Source: Algoriphagus zhangzhouensis (GTDB lineage Bacteria > Bacteroidota > Bacteroidia > Cytophagales > Cyclobacteriaceae). Taken from it: a stretch of 64,000 bases of DNA. Of this stretch, positions 8,953-17,521 are shown one piece after another. Positions within the stretch are counted from its first letter, which is position 1; each line of letters starts with the position of its first letter. Under the pieces are notes generated by a model that saw only the letters and a list, made by a program, of their open reading frames with translations, made no database searches and was not told where the DNA came from. Location: NCBI RefSeq assembly GCF_900148515.1, contig NZ_FRXN01000006.1, positions 124,001 to 188,000 of the forward strand. Reading direction: 5' to 3'. The position numbers and the translations under genes are program-made.

Positions 8953-9980
8953 AAAAATACGGAGTAGGAATAGTCGGCACAGGAGCAATTACGGGAAAGC
9001 AAATTGAGGCAGTAAATGGCTTGAGTAATGCGGAGGTTTTGGCACTTTTTAATCCCAATCCAGAATCTGCAAAGCGTGCTGAGGAAAAGTTTCAAATGAA
9101 AGTGGATACCGACATGGATCAATTCCTTTCTACTCCGGGAATGGATATAGTTTGCATTTGCTCTCCGAGTGGACATCACTTGATCCCTTCCATTGCCGCA
9201 GCCAAAGCTGGAAAGCATTTGGTCATAGAAAAGCCGATCGAAGTAACTTTGTCCCGATCAGATGAATTGACAAAAATCGCCGAGGAAAATAATGTCCGGT
9301 TGGAGGTGATTTTCCAAAACCGATTTTCAGAGGATTACCAAAAAATAGTGGAAGGAGTCCGAAATGGTACTTTTGGAAAGCTTTTGTTGGTCAACTCCCA
9401 TATCAATTGGTATAGATCCGAAGAATATTACGCAACTAGCCAGTATAAGGGCACCATTGAAGGAGATGGTGGTGGTGCTTTGATCAATCAGGCGATCCAT
9501 ACCTTAGATTTGATGTTGAATATTACCGGAGATGTCAAGTCTGTCAATGCCAAAGTGAAAACTTCATTCCACGACATAGAAGCTGAAGATTTGGCCATGG
9601 CAATGGTGGAATTCAAATCTGGAGCATTGGGAAGTATCACTGCTGCAACTGCACTTTATCCAGGTTATCCAGAGAGGTTAGAAGTTTTTGGAAGTAAAGG
9701 AAGCGCGATTTTGGAAGGGGGAAAATTGATTGCCTGGAATATAAAAGGAGAGAAGCCTTTGGAAATAAAAAATGAGGCGGAGGGCTCTGGAGCGGCTGAC
9801 CCTATGGCTATTGGCTATCAATTGCATCAAACTCAATGGAAAGAGTTTTTGGAGGCTCTTGATTCAGGTAAGCCAAATAATGTAGACGCAAAAATGGCGA
9901 GAAAATCGGTAGAGTTGATCCGAGGGATCTACCTATCTTCTCGCCAAAATAAAACGATTGAGTTTCCTTTTATTGATTAA
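8949..9980 (+). CDS. Gfo/Idh/MocA family oxidoreductase
   Basis: A 343-residue NAD(P)-dependent sugar oxidoreductase. The N-terminal Rossmann loop is GIVGTGAITG (residues about 6-15); the family's EKP motif appears in HLVIEKPIEV near residues 92-101; the C-terminal alpha/beta domain carries GGGALINQAIHTLDLM with the conserved His around 180. No signal peptide, so cytoplasmic. It is the last gene of the 5069-9980 unit, overlapping the YiaK-like gene by 4 bp at its start and overlapping the convergent uxaA by 4 bp at its end. No terminator lies between the convergent genes. The exact sugar is unknown; a uronate or aldonate derivative from pectin is the natural guess. Confidence 0.88.
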   Translation: MKKYGVGIVGTGAITGKQIEAVNGLSNAEVLALFNPNPESAKRAEEKFQMKVDTDMDQFLSTPGMDIVCICSPSGHHLIPSIAAAKAGKHLVIEKPIEVTLSRSDELTKIAEENNVRLEVIFQNRFSEDYQKIVEGVRNGTFGKLLLVNSHINWYRSEEYYATSQYKGTIEGDGGGALINQAIHTLDLMLNITGDVKSVNAKVKTSFHDIEAEDLAMAMVEFKSGALGSITAATALYPGYPERLEVFGSKGSAILEGGKLIAWNIKGEKPLEIKNEAEGSGAADPMAIGYQLHQTQWKEFLEALDSGKPNNVDAKMARKSVELIRGIYLSSRQNKTIEFPFID

Positions 9981-11623
9981 AGGGAAACTCCTCTTTTCCA
10001 AGGAATAAAGTCGTCTTGCTCTAATTGCTGGGCTTTCGTAAGTGTTTCTCCACTAGCGACTTGAATGACGTATTCCAATATTTCTTCACCGACATCTTGA
10101 ATCGATTTTTCGCCAGAGATAATTCCTCCTGAATCGATATCGATGATGTCTGGCATTTTTGTAGCCAATTTCGTGTTGCTTGAGATTTTTATAACAGGAC
10201 TTACCGGGTTTCCAGTTGGAGTTCCCAATCCAGTAGTAAACAAGATCACGTTACATCCGGCGCCTGCCATAGCTGTTGTGGATTCTACATCATTTCCAGG
10301 AGTACATAGCAAAGTAAGTCCAGGATTCTTTACGAATTCTCCATAATCCAAAACATCTTGAACTGGTGATGTCCCACCTTTTTTGGCTGCTCCTGCGGAT
10401 TTGATCGCATCTGTGATCAAGCCATCTTTGATATTTCCAGGGGATGGATTCATGTCAAATCCAGATCCAACAGCTTCTGCTCTAGAATTATAGGATTCCA
10501 TCAAATGCGCGAATTTTTCCGCCTTTTCATCATCAACACATCTGTTGATCAATTCTTGTTCTACTCCGCATAGCTCAGGGAATTCAGATAGAACAGTGCT
10601 TCCTCCAAGTGTCACTAACAAGTCTGAAGCGTATCCTACTGCTGGGTTTGCAGAAATTCCAGAGAATCCATCTGATCCACCGCATTCGAGCCCCATTACC
10701 AAATGGTTCAAAGAAGCAGGCTTTCTCTTTTGTTCATTGACTTTGGTAAGCTCCAAGAATGTGCTTTTGATCGCCTTGGTTAACATTTGAGCTTCTGTTC
10801 CTTCATTTTGCTGAACAAAAAGAAGGGTTGGCTTTCCATGATTCGGGCTGAATTGATTCAGTTTTTCGAAAAGGGTTTCAGCTTCAGCATTTTGGCAGCC
10901 CAAGCTTAGTATTGTTGCACCTGCCACATTCGGATTGGCGATATATCCTGCCAACAAAGCACAAAGAGCTTCAGAATCTTGACGAGTTCCACCACAACCT
11001 AATTGGTGGGTAAGGAATTTAATGCCGTCAATATTGTCGAAAATTTTAGAAGAAGCAGAGGAATCAGAAGGGCCAGAGGCAAGGTTTTCAATAGCAGATT
11101 GGTTGCCATTTTTATAAAGGTCAGCCATTTCCCTTACCAAGTTTTTGTAAGGGTTGGTCTTTGCAAAACCCAACTCTTCCAAAAATGCTTCTTTGATGAC
11201 GCCGACATTTCTGTTTTCACAAAAAACCAAAGGAATAACTACCCAATAGTTTCGAGTACCGACTCTTCCGTCATTTCTATGGTATCCCATAAAAGTCTTG
11301 TCCTTGAATCGGCTGATATCTGGCTTGATCCAATCCAGATCTGCAGACTTCTCTCCGAAGGCAGTGGTTTTATGGGCTATGTTATCAATTGTCAAGGCAC
11401 TCCCGGCTTCAATGTTTTCCAAAGCCTTGCCTACAGTGATGCCATACATAATAATTTCATCTCCTGGCTCAAGATCCTGAAGTGAAAGTTTATGTTTTGC
11501 AGCAATGTGATCTTTTAATGTTATTTGGGACTCTCCAAAAGTCAAAGTGCTTCCAGCATCCAAATCTCTGAGAGCGACCAGCACGTTGTCATTTGGGTGT
11601 ATTTGCAAACTTTCCTTGCTCAT
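9977..11623 (-). CDS. uxaA: Altronate dehydratase
   Basis: A 548-residue UxaA/GarD-family dehydratase that converts D-altronate to 2-keto-3-deoxygluconate. The N-terminal SAF domain spans roughly residues 1-85 (IHPNDNVLVALRDLDAGS). The catalytic part has GRVGTRNYWVVIP (about 117-129), HQLGCGGTRQD (about 207), GCQNAEAETL, LECGGSDGFSGISANPAVG and a C-terminal TTGLGTPTGNPVSPVIKIS; the Cys/Gly motifs match the metal site of the family. The length is somewhat above E. coli UxaA (495). It is divergent from the TRAP transporter and convergent with the pectin operon, completing tagaturonate to altronate to KDG with uxaB at 3099-4493. Confidence 0.93.
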   Translation of the reverse strand: MSKESLQIHPNDNVLVALRDLDAGSTLTFGESQITLKDHIAAKHKLSLQDLEPGDEIIMYGITVGKALENIEAGSALTIDNIAHKTTAFGEKSADLDWIKPDISRFKDKTFMGYHRNDGRVGTRNYWVVIPLVFCENRNVGVIKEAFLEELGFAKTNPYKNLVREMADLYKNGNQSAIENLASGPSDSSASSKIFDNIDGIKFLTHQLGCGGTRQDSEALCALLAGYIANPNVAGATILSLGCQNAEAETLFEKLNQFSPNHGKPTLLFVQQNEGTEAQMLTKAIKSTFLELTKVNEQKRKPASLNHLVMGLECGGSDGFSGISANPAVGYASDLLVTLGGSTVLSEFPELCGVEQELINRCVDDEKAEKFAHLMESYNSRAEAVGSGFDMNPSPGNIKDGLITDAIKSAGAAKKGGTSPVQDVLDYGEFVKNPGLTLLCTPGNDVESTTAMAGAGCNVILFTTGLGTPTGNPVSPVIKISSNTKLATKMPDIIDIDSGGIISGEKSIQDVGEEILEYVIQVASGETLTKAQQLEQDDFIPWKRGVSL

Positions 11624-11717
11624 ATAATATTTGGCAAAATAGGTTGGTTGAGGTTTTAGTTCAGCCCCTAAAGGTCTTTTATTTTTTTGAAATTTTTGAA
11701 AAATATATCAAAAGATG

Positions 11718-11751
11718 TTCCCTACAGTTGTTTTTACCCACAAATAGGGAA
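11718..11751. promoter_or_regulatory. Inverted repeat between uxaA and dctP
   Basis: Seven-base perfect arms TTCCCTA (11718-11724) and TAGGGAA (11745-11751) with a 20-base spacer. They lie in the 224-bp divergent region between uxaA and the TRAP operon, a natural place for a shared operator. No regulator gene is adjacent, so the binding protein is unknown. Low confidence. Confidence 0.3.
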
Positions 11752-11847
11752 TTTGGACTATTATTTAGGAAAAACAATCGTTTCCGTAAATCTTCGGGTT
11801 TTTCCGCTCAGAAAAAGTTATACTTGTTGTAGAGTAGTAAAACTTTT

Positions 11848-12837
11848 ATGCTTCATAAACCCCAAATCCGTAACCTTCTATTTTATTTCCTTTTAGTGTT
11901 GCTTGGAGCCTGTCAAGGGCCTCAGACTAAAAAGATTATAAAAATGGGCCATGCCCAAGTAACCTCTCATCCCGTTCATGCTGCCATGCTGTTTTTGGCA
12001 GAAAGAATTGAGGAGAAATCAGGAGGTCAGATCATCGTCAAAGTTTATCCAAATCAGCAATTAGGAACTGAAAGAGAACTTCTGGAACTACTTCAAATAG
12101 GTAGTTTGGGAATGACCAAAGTTTCTGCTTCTGCTTTAGAAGGTTTTGCACCTACTATGCAAGTATTTGGGATGCCATATCTTTTTAGAGATGATGAGCA
12201 TCAAGAAAAAATTCTCAACGGCGATATTGGAAGACAGCTTCTTTTGGATGGTGAGGAATATTGGTTGAGAGGCTTGTGCTATTATGACGCAGGAAAGCGA
12301 AGCTTTTATACCAAGGATAAGCCAGTGGAGACTCCCGCTGATTTGGCAGGTTTGAAAGTTCGAGTAATGGAAAGTCAGACAGCTTCCAATATGGTGAAGG
12401 CCATGGGAGGTTCTCCGACTCCAGTTTCCTATGGTGAGCTTTACACTGCTTTGCAGCAAGGAATTGTGGATGCTGCTGAAAATAATGCACCGAGTTTTTA
12501 CAATTCCAAGCACTACGAAGTTTGTAAATTTTATAGCCTAGATGAACATACAGCTATTCCTGATGTGGTAATTATTAGCACGAAGGTATGGAATCTCTTG
12601 AGCCCACAGGAGCAAGAATGGGTGCAAGAAGCAGCGTATGAGTCTGCAGCTCATGAGAAGAAACTTTGGGCTGAATCCACAGCTGAATCTTTGAGAGAAT
12701 TGGAAAAAGCAGGTGTAACCATCACGCATCCTGACAAAGAGCCTTTCCGAAAAGCTGTAGAAGGGGTATATGATCAACTTAAAGTTGAGCAGCCTGAAAT
12801 CTATGAAATTGTCCAGGCAATCAGAGAAGTACAATAA
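11848..12837 (+). CDS. dctP: TRAP transporter solute-binding protein DctP, lipoprotein form
   Basis: A 329-residue periplasmic binding protein of the DctP type. The N-terminus is a lipoprotein signal ending LLVLLGACQG, with the lipobox Cys at residue 22 or close by, so the protein would be membrane-anchored; classical proteobacterial DctP proteins are soluble. Family segments include MGHAQVTSHPVHAAM, VYPNQQLGTERELLELLQ, GLKVRVMES (the Arg that clamps the substrate carboxylate) and GELYTALQQGIVDAAENN. TRAP systems move organic acids using ion gradients. Between uxaA and the pectin operon, galacturonate or a related uronate is the likely cargo. dctQ starts 14 bp downstream. Confidence 0.93.
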   Translation: MLHKPQIRNLLFYFLLVLLGACQGPQTKKIIKMGHAQVTSHPVHAAMLFLAERIEEKSGGQIIVKVYPNQQLGTERELLELLQIGSLGMTKVSASALEGFAPTMQVFGMPYLFRDDEHQEKILNGDIGRQLLLDGEEYWLRGLCYYDAGKRSFYTKDKPVETPADLAGLKVRVMESQTASNMVKAMGGSPTPVSYGELYTALQQGIVDAAENNAPSFYNSKHYEVCKFYSLDEHTAIPDVVIISTKVWNLLSPQEQEWVQEAAYESAAHEKKLWAESTAESLRELEKAGVTITHPDKEPFRKAVEGVYDQLKVEQPEIYEIVQAIREVQ

Positions 12838-12851
12838 TAAATCCCAAAGGA

Positions 12852-13340
12852 ATGTTTTCTCCCAGTATAAAAAATACAATTGATCGCTGGATAGAGGTGT
12901 TTTTGATCCTCTTGATGGCATTGATGGTCATCAATGTATCTTGGCAAGTTGGCTCAAGATATATTTTGAATGACCCTAGCTCCTTTACAGATGAGCTGGC
13001 TAGATACATGTTGATATGGGTAGGGATGCTCGGAGCTGCTTATGTGGCCGGAAAAGATGAGCACTTGGCTATTGACATTGTTTTGACTAAAATGAATCCT
13101 ACCAATCGCATCAAAACTCAAATGCTAATTCATGTTTTTGTGATGCTTTTTGCCTTGGCAGCAATGGTGATTGGTGGTGTCAACTTGGTTTATATCACCT
13201 TTATTTTGGGTCAAAACTCCGCTGCTTTGCAGATTCCATTGGCCTACGTTTATGTAGTGATTCCTTTCAGTGGATTGCTCGTGATTTATTACCAAATCAG
13301 TAGAATTGTTATGTTGAACCAAGAGCTAAAAAACAGTTGA
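12852..13340 (+). CDS. dctQ: TRAP transporter small permease DctQ
   Basis: A 162-residue inner-membrane protein with four hydrophobic helices, the normal DctQ topology. Recognisable elements are VFLILLMALMVINVSWQVG with the family's WQV-x-x-R-Y segment (QVGSRYILN), and DELARYMLIWVGMLGAAY, the conserved E-x-x-R-x-x-x-x-W-x-x-x-L-G-A motif. DctQ joins DctM to form the membrane complex that accepts solute from DctP. The stop is 1 bp before dctM starts. Regulation is presumably shared with dctP through the upstream divergent region. Confidence 0.92.
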   Translation: MFSPSIKNTIDRWIEVFLILLMALMVINVSWQVGSRYILNDPSSFTDELARYMLIWVGMLGAAYVAGKDEHLAIDIVLTKMNPTNRIKTQMLIHVFVMLFALAAMVIGGVNLVYITFILGQNSAALQIPLAYVYVVIPFSGLLVIYYQISRIVMLNQELKNS

Positions 13341-13341
13341 A

Positions 13342-14637
13342 ATGGAGACCTTAAGTATTTTAGTTCTAGTAATATCCTTTTTGTTCTTTTTGGGAATAGG
13401 TGTTCCTGTTGCTTGGAGTTTAGGTCTTTCCAGCCTTTTGACTTTGTTGGTTACAGTTTCGACTTTACCTGCGATGACAACCATCGCACAGCGTATGGGG
13501 ACGGGATTAGATAGTTTTTCCTTGCTTGCAATTCCCTTTTTTATACTCGCAGGAGAGCTCATGAACCGGGGAGGGATAGCCAATCGATTGATTGACTTTG
13601 CAAAAGCAATTACAGGCAGACTTCCAGGTGGTTTATTGCATGTAAATGTGATTGCAGCCATGCTGATGGGAGCAATTGCTGGATCTGCTGTAGCAGCAGC
13701 CTCATCAATGGGAGGAATCTTAGGTAAAAGAATGGAGAAAGAAGGTTATCCAAAAGAACTGGGAGCCGCAGTTAACATCACCTCTTCCACAACTGGATTG
13801 ATCATTCCACCTTCCAATGTGTTGATCGTTTATTCTTTAGCCTCAGGAGGAGTTTCTGTTGCTGCGTTGTTTGTGGCAGGTTATTTACCGGGCTTGTTGG
13901 TTGGAGTTATGTTAATGATCACAGCCGCAGTAATGGTTAAGATCAAAAAGCTTCCTTCAGGAGAAGCCTCGACAATTAAGCAAGTTTTGTCCACGTTCTG
14001 GAAAGCAATTCCTAGTTTGTTCCTTTTGATCGTCGTAATTGGAGGGATTATAGCAGGAGTATTCACAGCAACAGAGGCATCCGCGATAGCTGTTTTGTAT
14101 GCTTTGGGGCTTTCATTAATATACAGAGAATTAAAAGTGAAAGACTTGCCAGCTGTTTTGTTGAAGTCTGCTGAAACTACAGCGGTCGTCATGCTTTTGA
14201 TTGCTACTTCTATGGCGATGTCTTGGGTGATGTCAGCGGAAGAAATTCCTCAAAGTATTTCTAATTCATTGTTATCCTTGAGTGATAATATTTTTGTAAT
14301 CCTGATCATGATTAACTTGATTCTTTTGTTTGTAGGGGTGTTTATGGATATGACTCCTGCAGTTTTGATCTTTACGCCTATCTTTCTACCAGTCGTGACG
14401 GCTTTGGGTGTTGATCCAGTACACTTCGGGATCATGATGGTACTAAATCTTTGTATTGGCTTGTGTACACCTCCTGTGGGATCCATTCTGTTTATTGGAG
14501 TTGGAGTCGCTCAAACGAGTATTCAAAAAGTCATCAAACCGCTTTTGCCTTTCTTCTTTGCGATGATCGTTGCCCTGATCTTGATTATGGCATTCCCAGA
14601 AATATCGCTTTGGTTGCCTCGAGTATTTGGGGTTTAA
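13342..14637 (+). CDS. dctM: TRAP transporter large permease DctM
   Basis: A 431-residue inner-membrane protein with about 12 hydrophobic segments. It carries hallmark stretches of DctM: LAIPFFILAGELMNRGGIA, NVIAAMLMGAIAGSAVA, TTGLIIPPSNVLIVYS and, near the C-terminus, MVLNLCIGLCTPPVGSILF. It provides the ion-coupled transport path. It is the third and last gene of the TRAP operon (12 kb region). Downstream lies a large imperfect inverted repeat that probably ends transcription from both sides, since the next gene is convergent. Confidence 0.94.
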   Translation: METLSILVLVISFLFFLGIGVPVAWSLGLSSLLTLLVTVSTLPAMTTIAQRMGTGLDSFSLLAIPFFILAGELMNRGGIANRLIDFAKAITGRLPGGLLHVNVIAAMLMGAIAGSAVAAASSMGGILGKRMEKEGYPKELGAAVNITSSTTGLIIPPSNVLIVYSLASGGVSVAALFVAGYLPGLLVGVMLMITAAVMVKIKKLPSGEASTIKQVLSTFWKAIPSLFLLIVVIGGIIAGVFTATEASAIAVLYALGLSLIYRELKVKDLPAVLLKSAETTAVVMLLIATSMAMSWVMSAEEIPQSISNSLLSLSDNIFVILIMINLILLFVGVFMDMTPAVLIFTPIFLPVVTALGVDPVHFGIMMVLNLCIGLCTPPVGSILFIGVGVAQTSIQKVIKPLLPFFFAMIVALILIMAFPEISLWLPRVFGV

Positions 14638-14644
14638 TAAATCA

Positions 14645-14770
14645 AGAGGCTGTCCCAAAAATATAAAATTTGTCTACCTGAGCGGAGTCGAAGTCCAAAT
14701 GAGTCGAAATAATCAACATTTCGACTTCGCTCAATGTGACAAAAATGAAATATGAGACAACCTCTTTTTT
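14645..14770. repeat. Nested inverted repeat / bidirectional terminator-like element
   Basis: A folded intergenic element between the convergent dctM and the gene at 14777. Outer imperfect arms of about 28-30 bases run 14645-14674 and 14738-14765 (AGAGGCTGTC against its partner GAGACAACCTCT), ending in a run of six Ts on the plus strand. Inside are TGAGCGGAGTCGA (14679-14691), pairing with 14721-14733 at 12 of 13 positions, and an alternative perfect 9-bp hairpin AGTCGAAAT / ATTTCGACT (14702-14710 / 14718-14726). The word TGAGCGnAGTCGA is, to my knowledge, a common intergenic repeat in Bacteroidota. Confidence 0.75.
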
Positions 14771-14776
14771 AATTCT

Positions 14777-15604
14777 TTACTTCTTCAATTCCTTTTCAAT
14801 AAATGCAACAGATAGTGGTATCTGCTCAACCGAGCGGCTACTTTCATCTTCAATTACCAAATAGGCTGTTTTTTGCTTTTTCGCCTCTTTGATAATCTTC
14901 GCAATTTCTACATCACCTGTTCCAAGGACTACATTCGTTTCTACATCTCCTTGACCGTTTTTAGATCCAGGAGTTCCGATCAATCTGTCTTTGAGATGGA
15001 GCATTGGAAACTTGCCTTTATACTTTTTCATGATTTTCAAGGGATCGCCACCTCCCATTTTTACCCAGAAAACATCCATGTTGAACGCAAAGTCTTCCGC
15101 ATTTTCGAGCATGTAATCCATCACTACACCTTTTCCATTTGGTCCAAACTCATATCCATGAGGATGATAAAGAAATGTTAGATTATGTTCCTTTAATTCC
15201 TTTCCGACTTGGTTGAAAAGAGCAGTGGAAATCTTGATTTCATCCAGAGTAATTGGGCCGTCAGCATGTGGTATCCAGTAGCAAGTGACGTATTTGGCAC
15301 CATATTTTTTTGCTTCTTCAATGATAGGCTGGAGTGTTTTTGTCAATTGATTGTAATCAGCGCCAACACCGACAATGCTTAAGTTGTTTTTGCGGAGCAG
15401 ATCTTGGTATTCCGCATCAGATAGTCCGTATCCACCTCCTCCTTCCAAAGCATGAATTCCCCATGAAGAAACCTTTTGAAGGTATTTGGAAGGGTCATTT
15501 GGCATTTCATTTCTCAAGGAATAAAGTTGAAGCGCCACTTGCTGGGCTGATAAGCTTAGTGGTAAGCAAAATAGAAGTGAAAAAAAGAGTTTTTTTAGAT
15601 TCAT
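14777..15604 (-). CDS. Secreted sugar phosphate isomerase/epimerase-like TIM-barrel protein
   Basis: A 275-residue xylose-isomerase-like TIM-barrel (AP endonuclease 2 fold). I set the start at the ATG at 15604, because it begins a clean signal peptide (LKKLFFSLLFCLPLSLSAQQ); the longer frame adds nine unlikely residues. Typical strands are LQLYSLRNEM, WGIHALEGGGGYGLSD, YHPHGYEF and NMDVFWVKMGGGDP, then HLKDRL and VIEDES, with Glu/Asp/His positions expected to bind a divalent metal. Export to the periplasm is unusual for sugar isomerases but common for Bacteroidota homologues linked to keto-sugar metabolism. A relative with the same layout is at 32143-33012. Substrate unknown. Confidence 0.85.
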   Translation of the reverse strand: MNLKKLFFSLLFCLPLSLSAQQVALQLYSLRNEMPNDPSKYLQKVSSWGIHALEGGGGYGLSDAEYQDLLRKNNLSIVGVGADYNQLTKTLQPIIEEAKKYGAKYVTCYWIPHADGPITLDEIKISTALFNQVGKELKEHNLTFLYHPHGYEFGPNGKGVVMDYMLENAEDFAFNMDVFWVKMGGGDPLKIMKKYKGKFPMLHLKDRLIGTPGSKNGQGDVETNVVLGTGDVEIAKIIKEAKKQKTAYLVIEDESSRSVEQIPLSVAFIEKELKK

Positions 15605-15771
15605 GATTAGGTTGATTTTGGGAAGAATCAATCTAGTGAATTTTTAAATGCAATGTTAAAATGAAGCGCTCAGCAACAAGATAAACCGCTAAAACGATAA
15701 CTTTTCTTCCTTTTCTTCCTATTTTTCATATTGAGAATTATTCTGAAAATTCGATTACCCTTAAAATATTT

Positions 15772-16812
15772 ATGAACTCCAGAAGAAAATTTATTCAAAA
15801 TTCCTCCTTGATTGGATTAGCTATGAGCATTAAACCCGATTTCAGCCTTTTCGAAAAACAAGATCAAATCCTAGGTCATGGTGACTTTAAATATAAAGTC
15901 GATATGAAATGGGGTAATCTGGATCCTACCAAAGTTCCTGTAGTCAATTGCCATGAAATGGTAATGGATCGAAAAGGTAGGATGATCATGTTGACTGATG
16001 AAGCGAAGAATAATGTGATTATCTATGACCAATCAGGAAAGCTTTTGGATACCTGGACTTTGGGATTGAAGTCTGGACATGGCTTGACTCTCGTAGATGA
16101 AGGTGATGCAGAATACCTATGGGTGGTAGACAATGGAGGAAGAGTACTGAAGACCACATTGGATGGAAAAATCATTACTGAAATCAAAAATCCGAAAGAA
16201 GTAGGGATTTACTCAGAGGACATGAGATGGACTCCAACAGAGACAACGGTCGCACCAAATGGAGATTTATATATAGCTGATGGTTATGGATCTCAGTATT
16301 TTCTTCATTATGATTCTGATGGCAATTTCATCCGCAAATTCGGAGGTGATGGCCATGGTGATGCACAATTCAAAACTGCTCATGGTATCACTGTAGATCA
16401 GCGTGGAGGTGCAGCTCCCACCTTGATTTGTACGTCTCGTGGACATAATTCCTTCAAAAGATTTTCTATGGATGGGGAATATATCGAAACCATGTTTTTG
16501 CCAGGAGCATTTGTTTGCCGACCTGTGATTCATGGTGAAAATCTATACGCAGGAGTTTGCTGGTCAAGATTGAAGTATTTGGAGCAAATGCCTGACTCAG
16601 GTTTTGTGACGATTTTGGATAAAAACAACAAAGTGGTTTCCAACCCAGGAGGGACTGCCCCAGAATATAAAAATGGCGAATTGCAATTAATGGTACAGAG
16701 TGAGCCGGTGTTCAAACACTGCCACGATGTATGCATTGATCAAGATGAAAATATTTATGTCTGCCAATGGAATGCAGGTAAGACATATCCAATTAAGCTT
16801 ACCCGAGTCTAA
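15772..16812 (+). CDS. NHL-repeat / six-bladed beta-propeller protein
   Basis: A 346-residue protein with an N-terminal region resembling a Tat signal (NSRRKFIQNSSLIGLAMS, twin Arg at residues 4-5), suggesting export of a folded protein. The body is a beta-propeller with repeats of the NHL/SMP-30 sort: DRKGRMIMLTDEAKNNVIIYD, GDLYIADGYGSQYFLHYD, HGITVDQRGG and CHDVCIDQDENIYVCQW. Such proteins bind ligands or act as lactonases or lyases, and the His/Asp residues in HGxT and CHDV may bind metal. It is divergent from the TIM-barrel gene at 14777-15604, possibly sharing regulation. No specific function can be assigned. Confidence 0.78.
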   Translation: MNSRRKFIQNSSLIGLAMSIKPDFSLFEKQDQILGHGDFKYKVDMKWGNLDPTKVPVVNCHEMVMDRKGRMIMLTDEAKNNVIIYDQSGKLLDTWTLGLKSGHGLTLVDEGDAEYLWVVDNGGRVLKTTLDGKIITEIKNPKEVGIYSEDMRWTPTETTVAPNGDLYIADGYGSQYFLHYDSDGNFIRKFGGDGHGDAQFKTAHGITVDQRGGAAPTLICTSRGHNSFKRFSMDGEYIETMFLPGAFVCRPVIHGENLYAGVCWSRLKYLEQMPDSGFVTILDKNNKVVSNPGGTAPEYKNGELQLMVQSEPVFKHCHDVCIDQDENIYVCQWNAGKTYPIKLTRV

Positions 16813-16859
16813 GGATTTGGGTAAGTTGAGTGTTGTTTCACCTCCTAACCCAAAATATT

Positions 16860-17240
16860 ATGAGTTCAGTAACAGTTGGATGGTTTGAGATTCCAGTCAA
16901 AGATATGGATCGAGCCATTGGATTTTATGAGAAAGTTTTTGCCTGTCAATTGAATAAGCAGGTGATGGGAGATTTTCAAATGGCCTGGTTTCCTATGGAT
17001 GAAAATTCGAAAGGAGCTGGTGGTAGTCTTGTATATCATGAGCAATTCTACAGCACCAGTGAGCATGCTGGATGTTTGATTTATTTCTCTTCAGAAAATT
17101 GTGAAGTTGAGCTGGGAAGAGTTGAAGGTGCGGGAGGGAATGTGCAAATACCTAAGCGCTTGATTGCTGAAGATATTGGGTATATGGGTGTGTTTTTTGA
17201 TTCGGAAGGGAATCGAGTAGCTATTCATTCCAGAGCTTAA
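16860..17240 (+). CDS. VOC family protein
   Basis: A 126-residue protein with the glyoxalase/dioxygenase fold. The open frame extends upstream to 16830, but the ATG at 16860 starts directly at the first beta strand (VGWFEIPVKDMDRAIGFYE), so that start is preferred. Later segments fit the family: QMAWFPMDENSKGAGGSLVYH, then VELGRVEGAGGNVQIPK and YMGVFFDSEGNRVAIHS. The pattern F-E-I-P-V-x-D-x-x-R-A-x-x-F-Y resembles the 'extradiol dioxygenase-like' PhnB/YdfO-type small VOC proteins. It lies 47 bp after the propeller gene. Reaction unknown. Confidence 0.83.
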   Translation: MSSVTVGWFEIPVKDMDRAIGFYEKVFACQLNKQVMGDFQMAWFPMDENSKGAGGSLVYHEQFYSTSEHAGCLIYFSSENCEVELGRVEGAGGNVQIPKRLIAEDIGYMGVFFDSEGNRVAIHSRA

Positions 17241-17402
17241 AAAAGGAAATATTTAAGGCAAATGAATAGAATATTTAAAGAGGAGTCTCTGATCTCGCTG
17301 GATTTGCTACAGGAGAAAACCACTCGGATTTTTGTTCTTCTATCAAGTGCATTAATGCTTTTTTAGTTTAAGGTCAGAACTTCATACAGCACCAATATAG
17401 AA

Positions 17403-17430
17403 AAATGGGCAGGTATGATCCTGCCCATTT
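17403..17430 (-). terminator. Intrinsic terminator for the minus-strand lut/rha operon
   Basis: A perfect 11-bp stem (AAATGGGCAGG, loop TATGAT, CCTGCCCATTT). Read on the minus strand it is followed by a T-rich run (CCCATTTTTCT), about 95 bp past the lutC stop. On the plus strand the run is weaker, so it mainly serves the minus-strand unit but may also stop the VOC transcript. Confidence 0.85.
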
Positions 17431-17521
17431 GTAAGAAAATTGCTGATAAACTGGAAATGAAATTGGGATTTGAAACCCAAGGAGATAACCTAAATGTCTT
17501 TTACCTAGAAAGGAAAATGAG

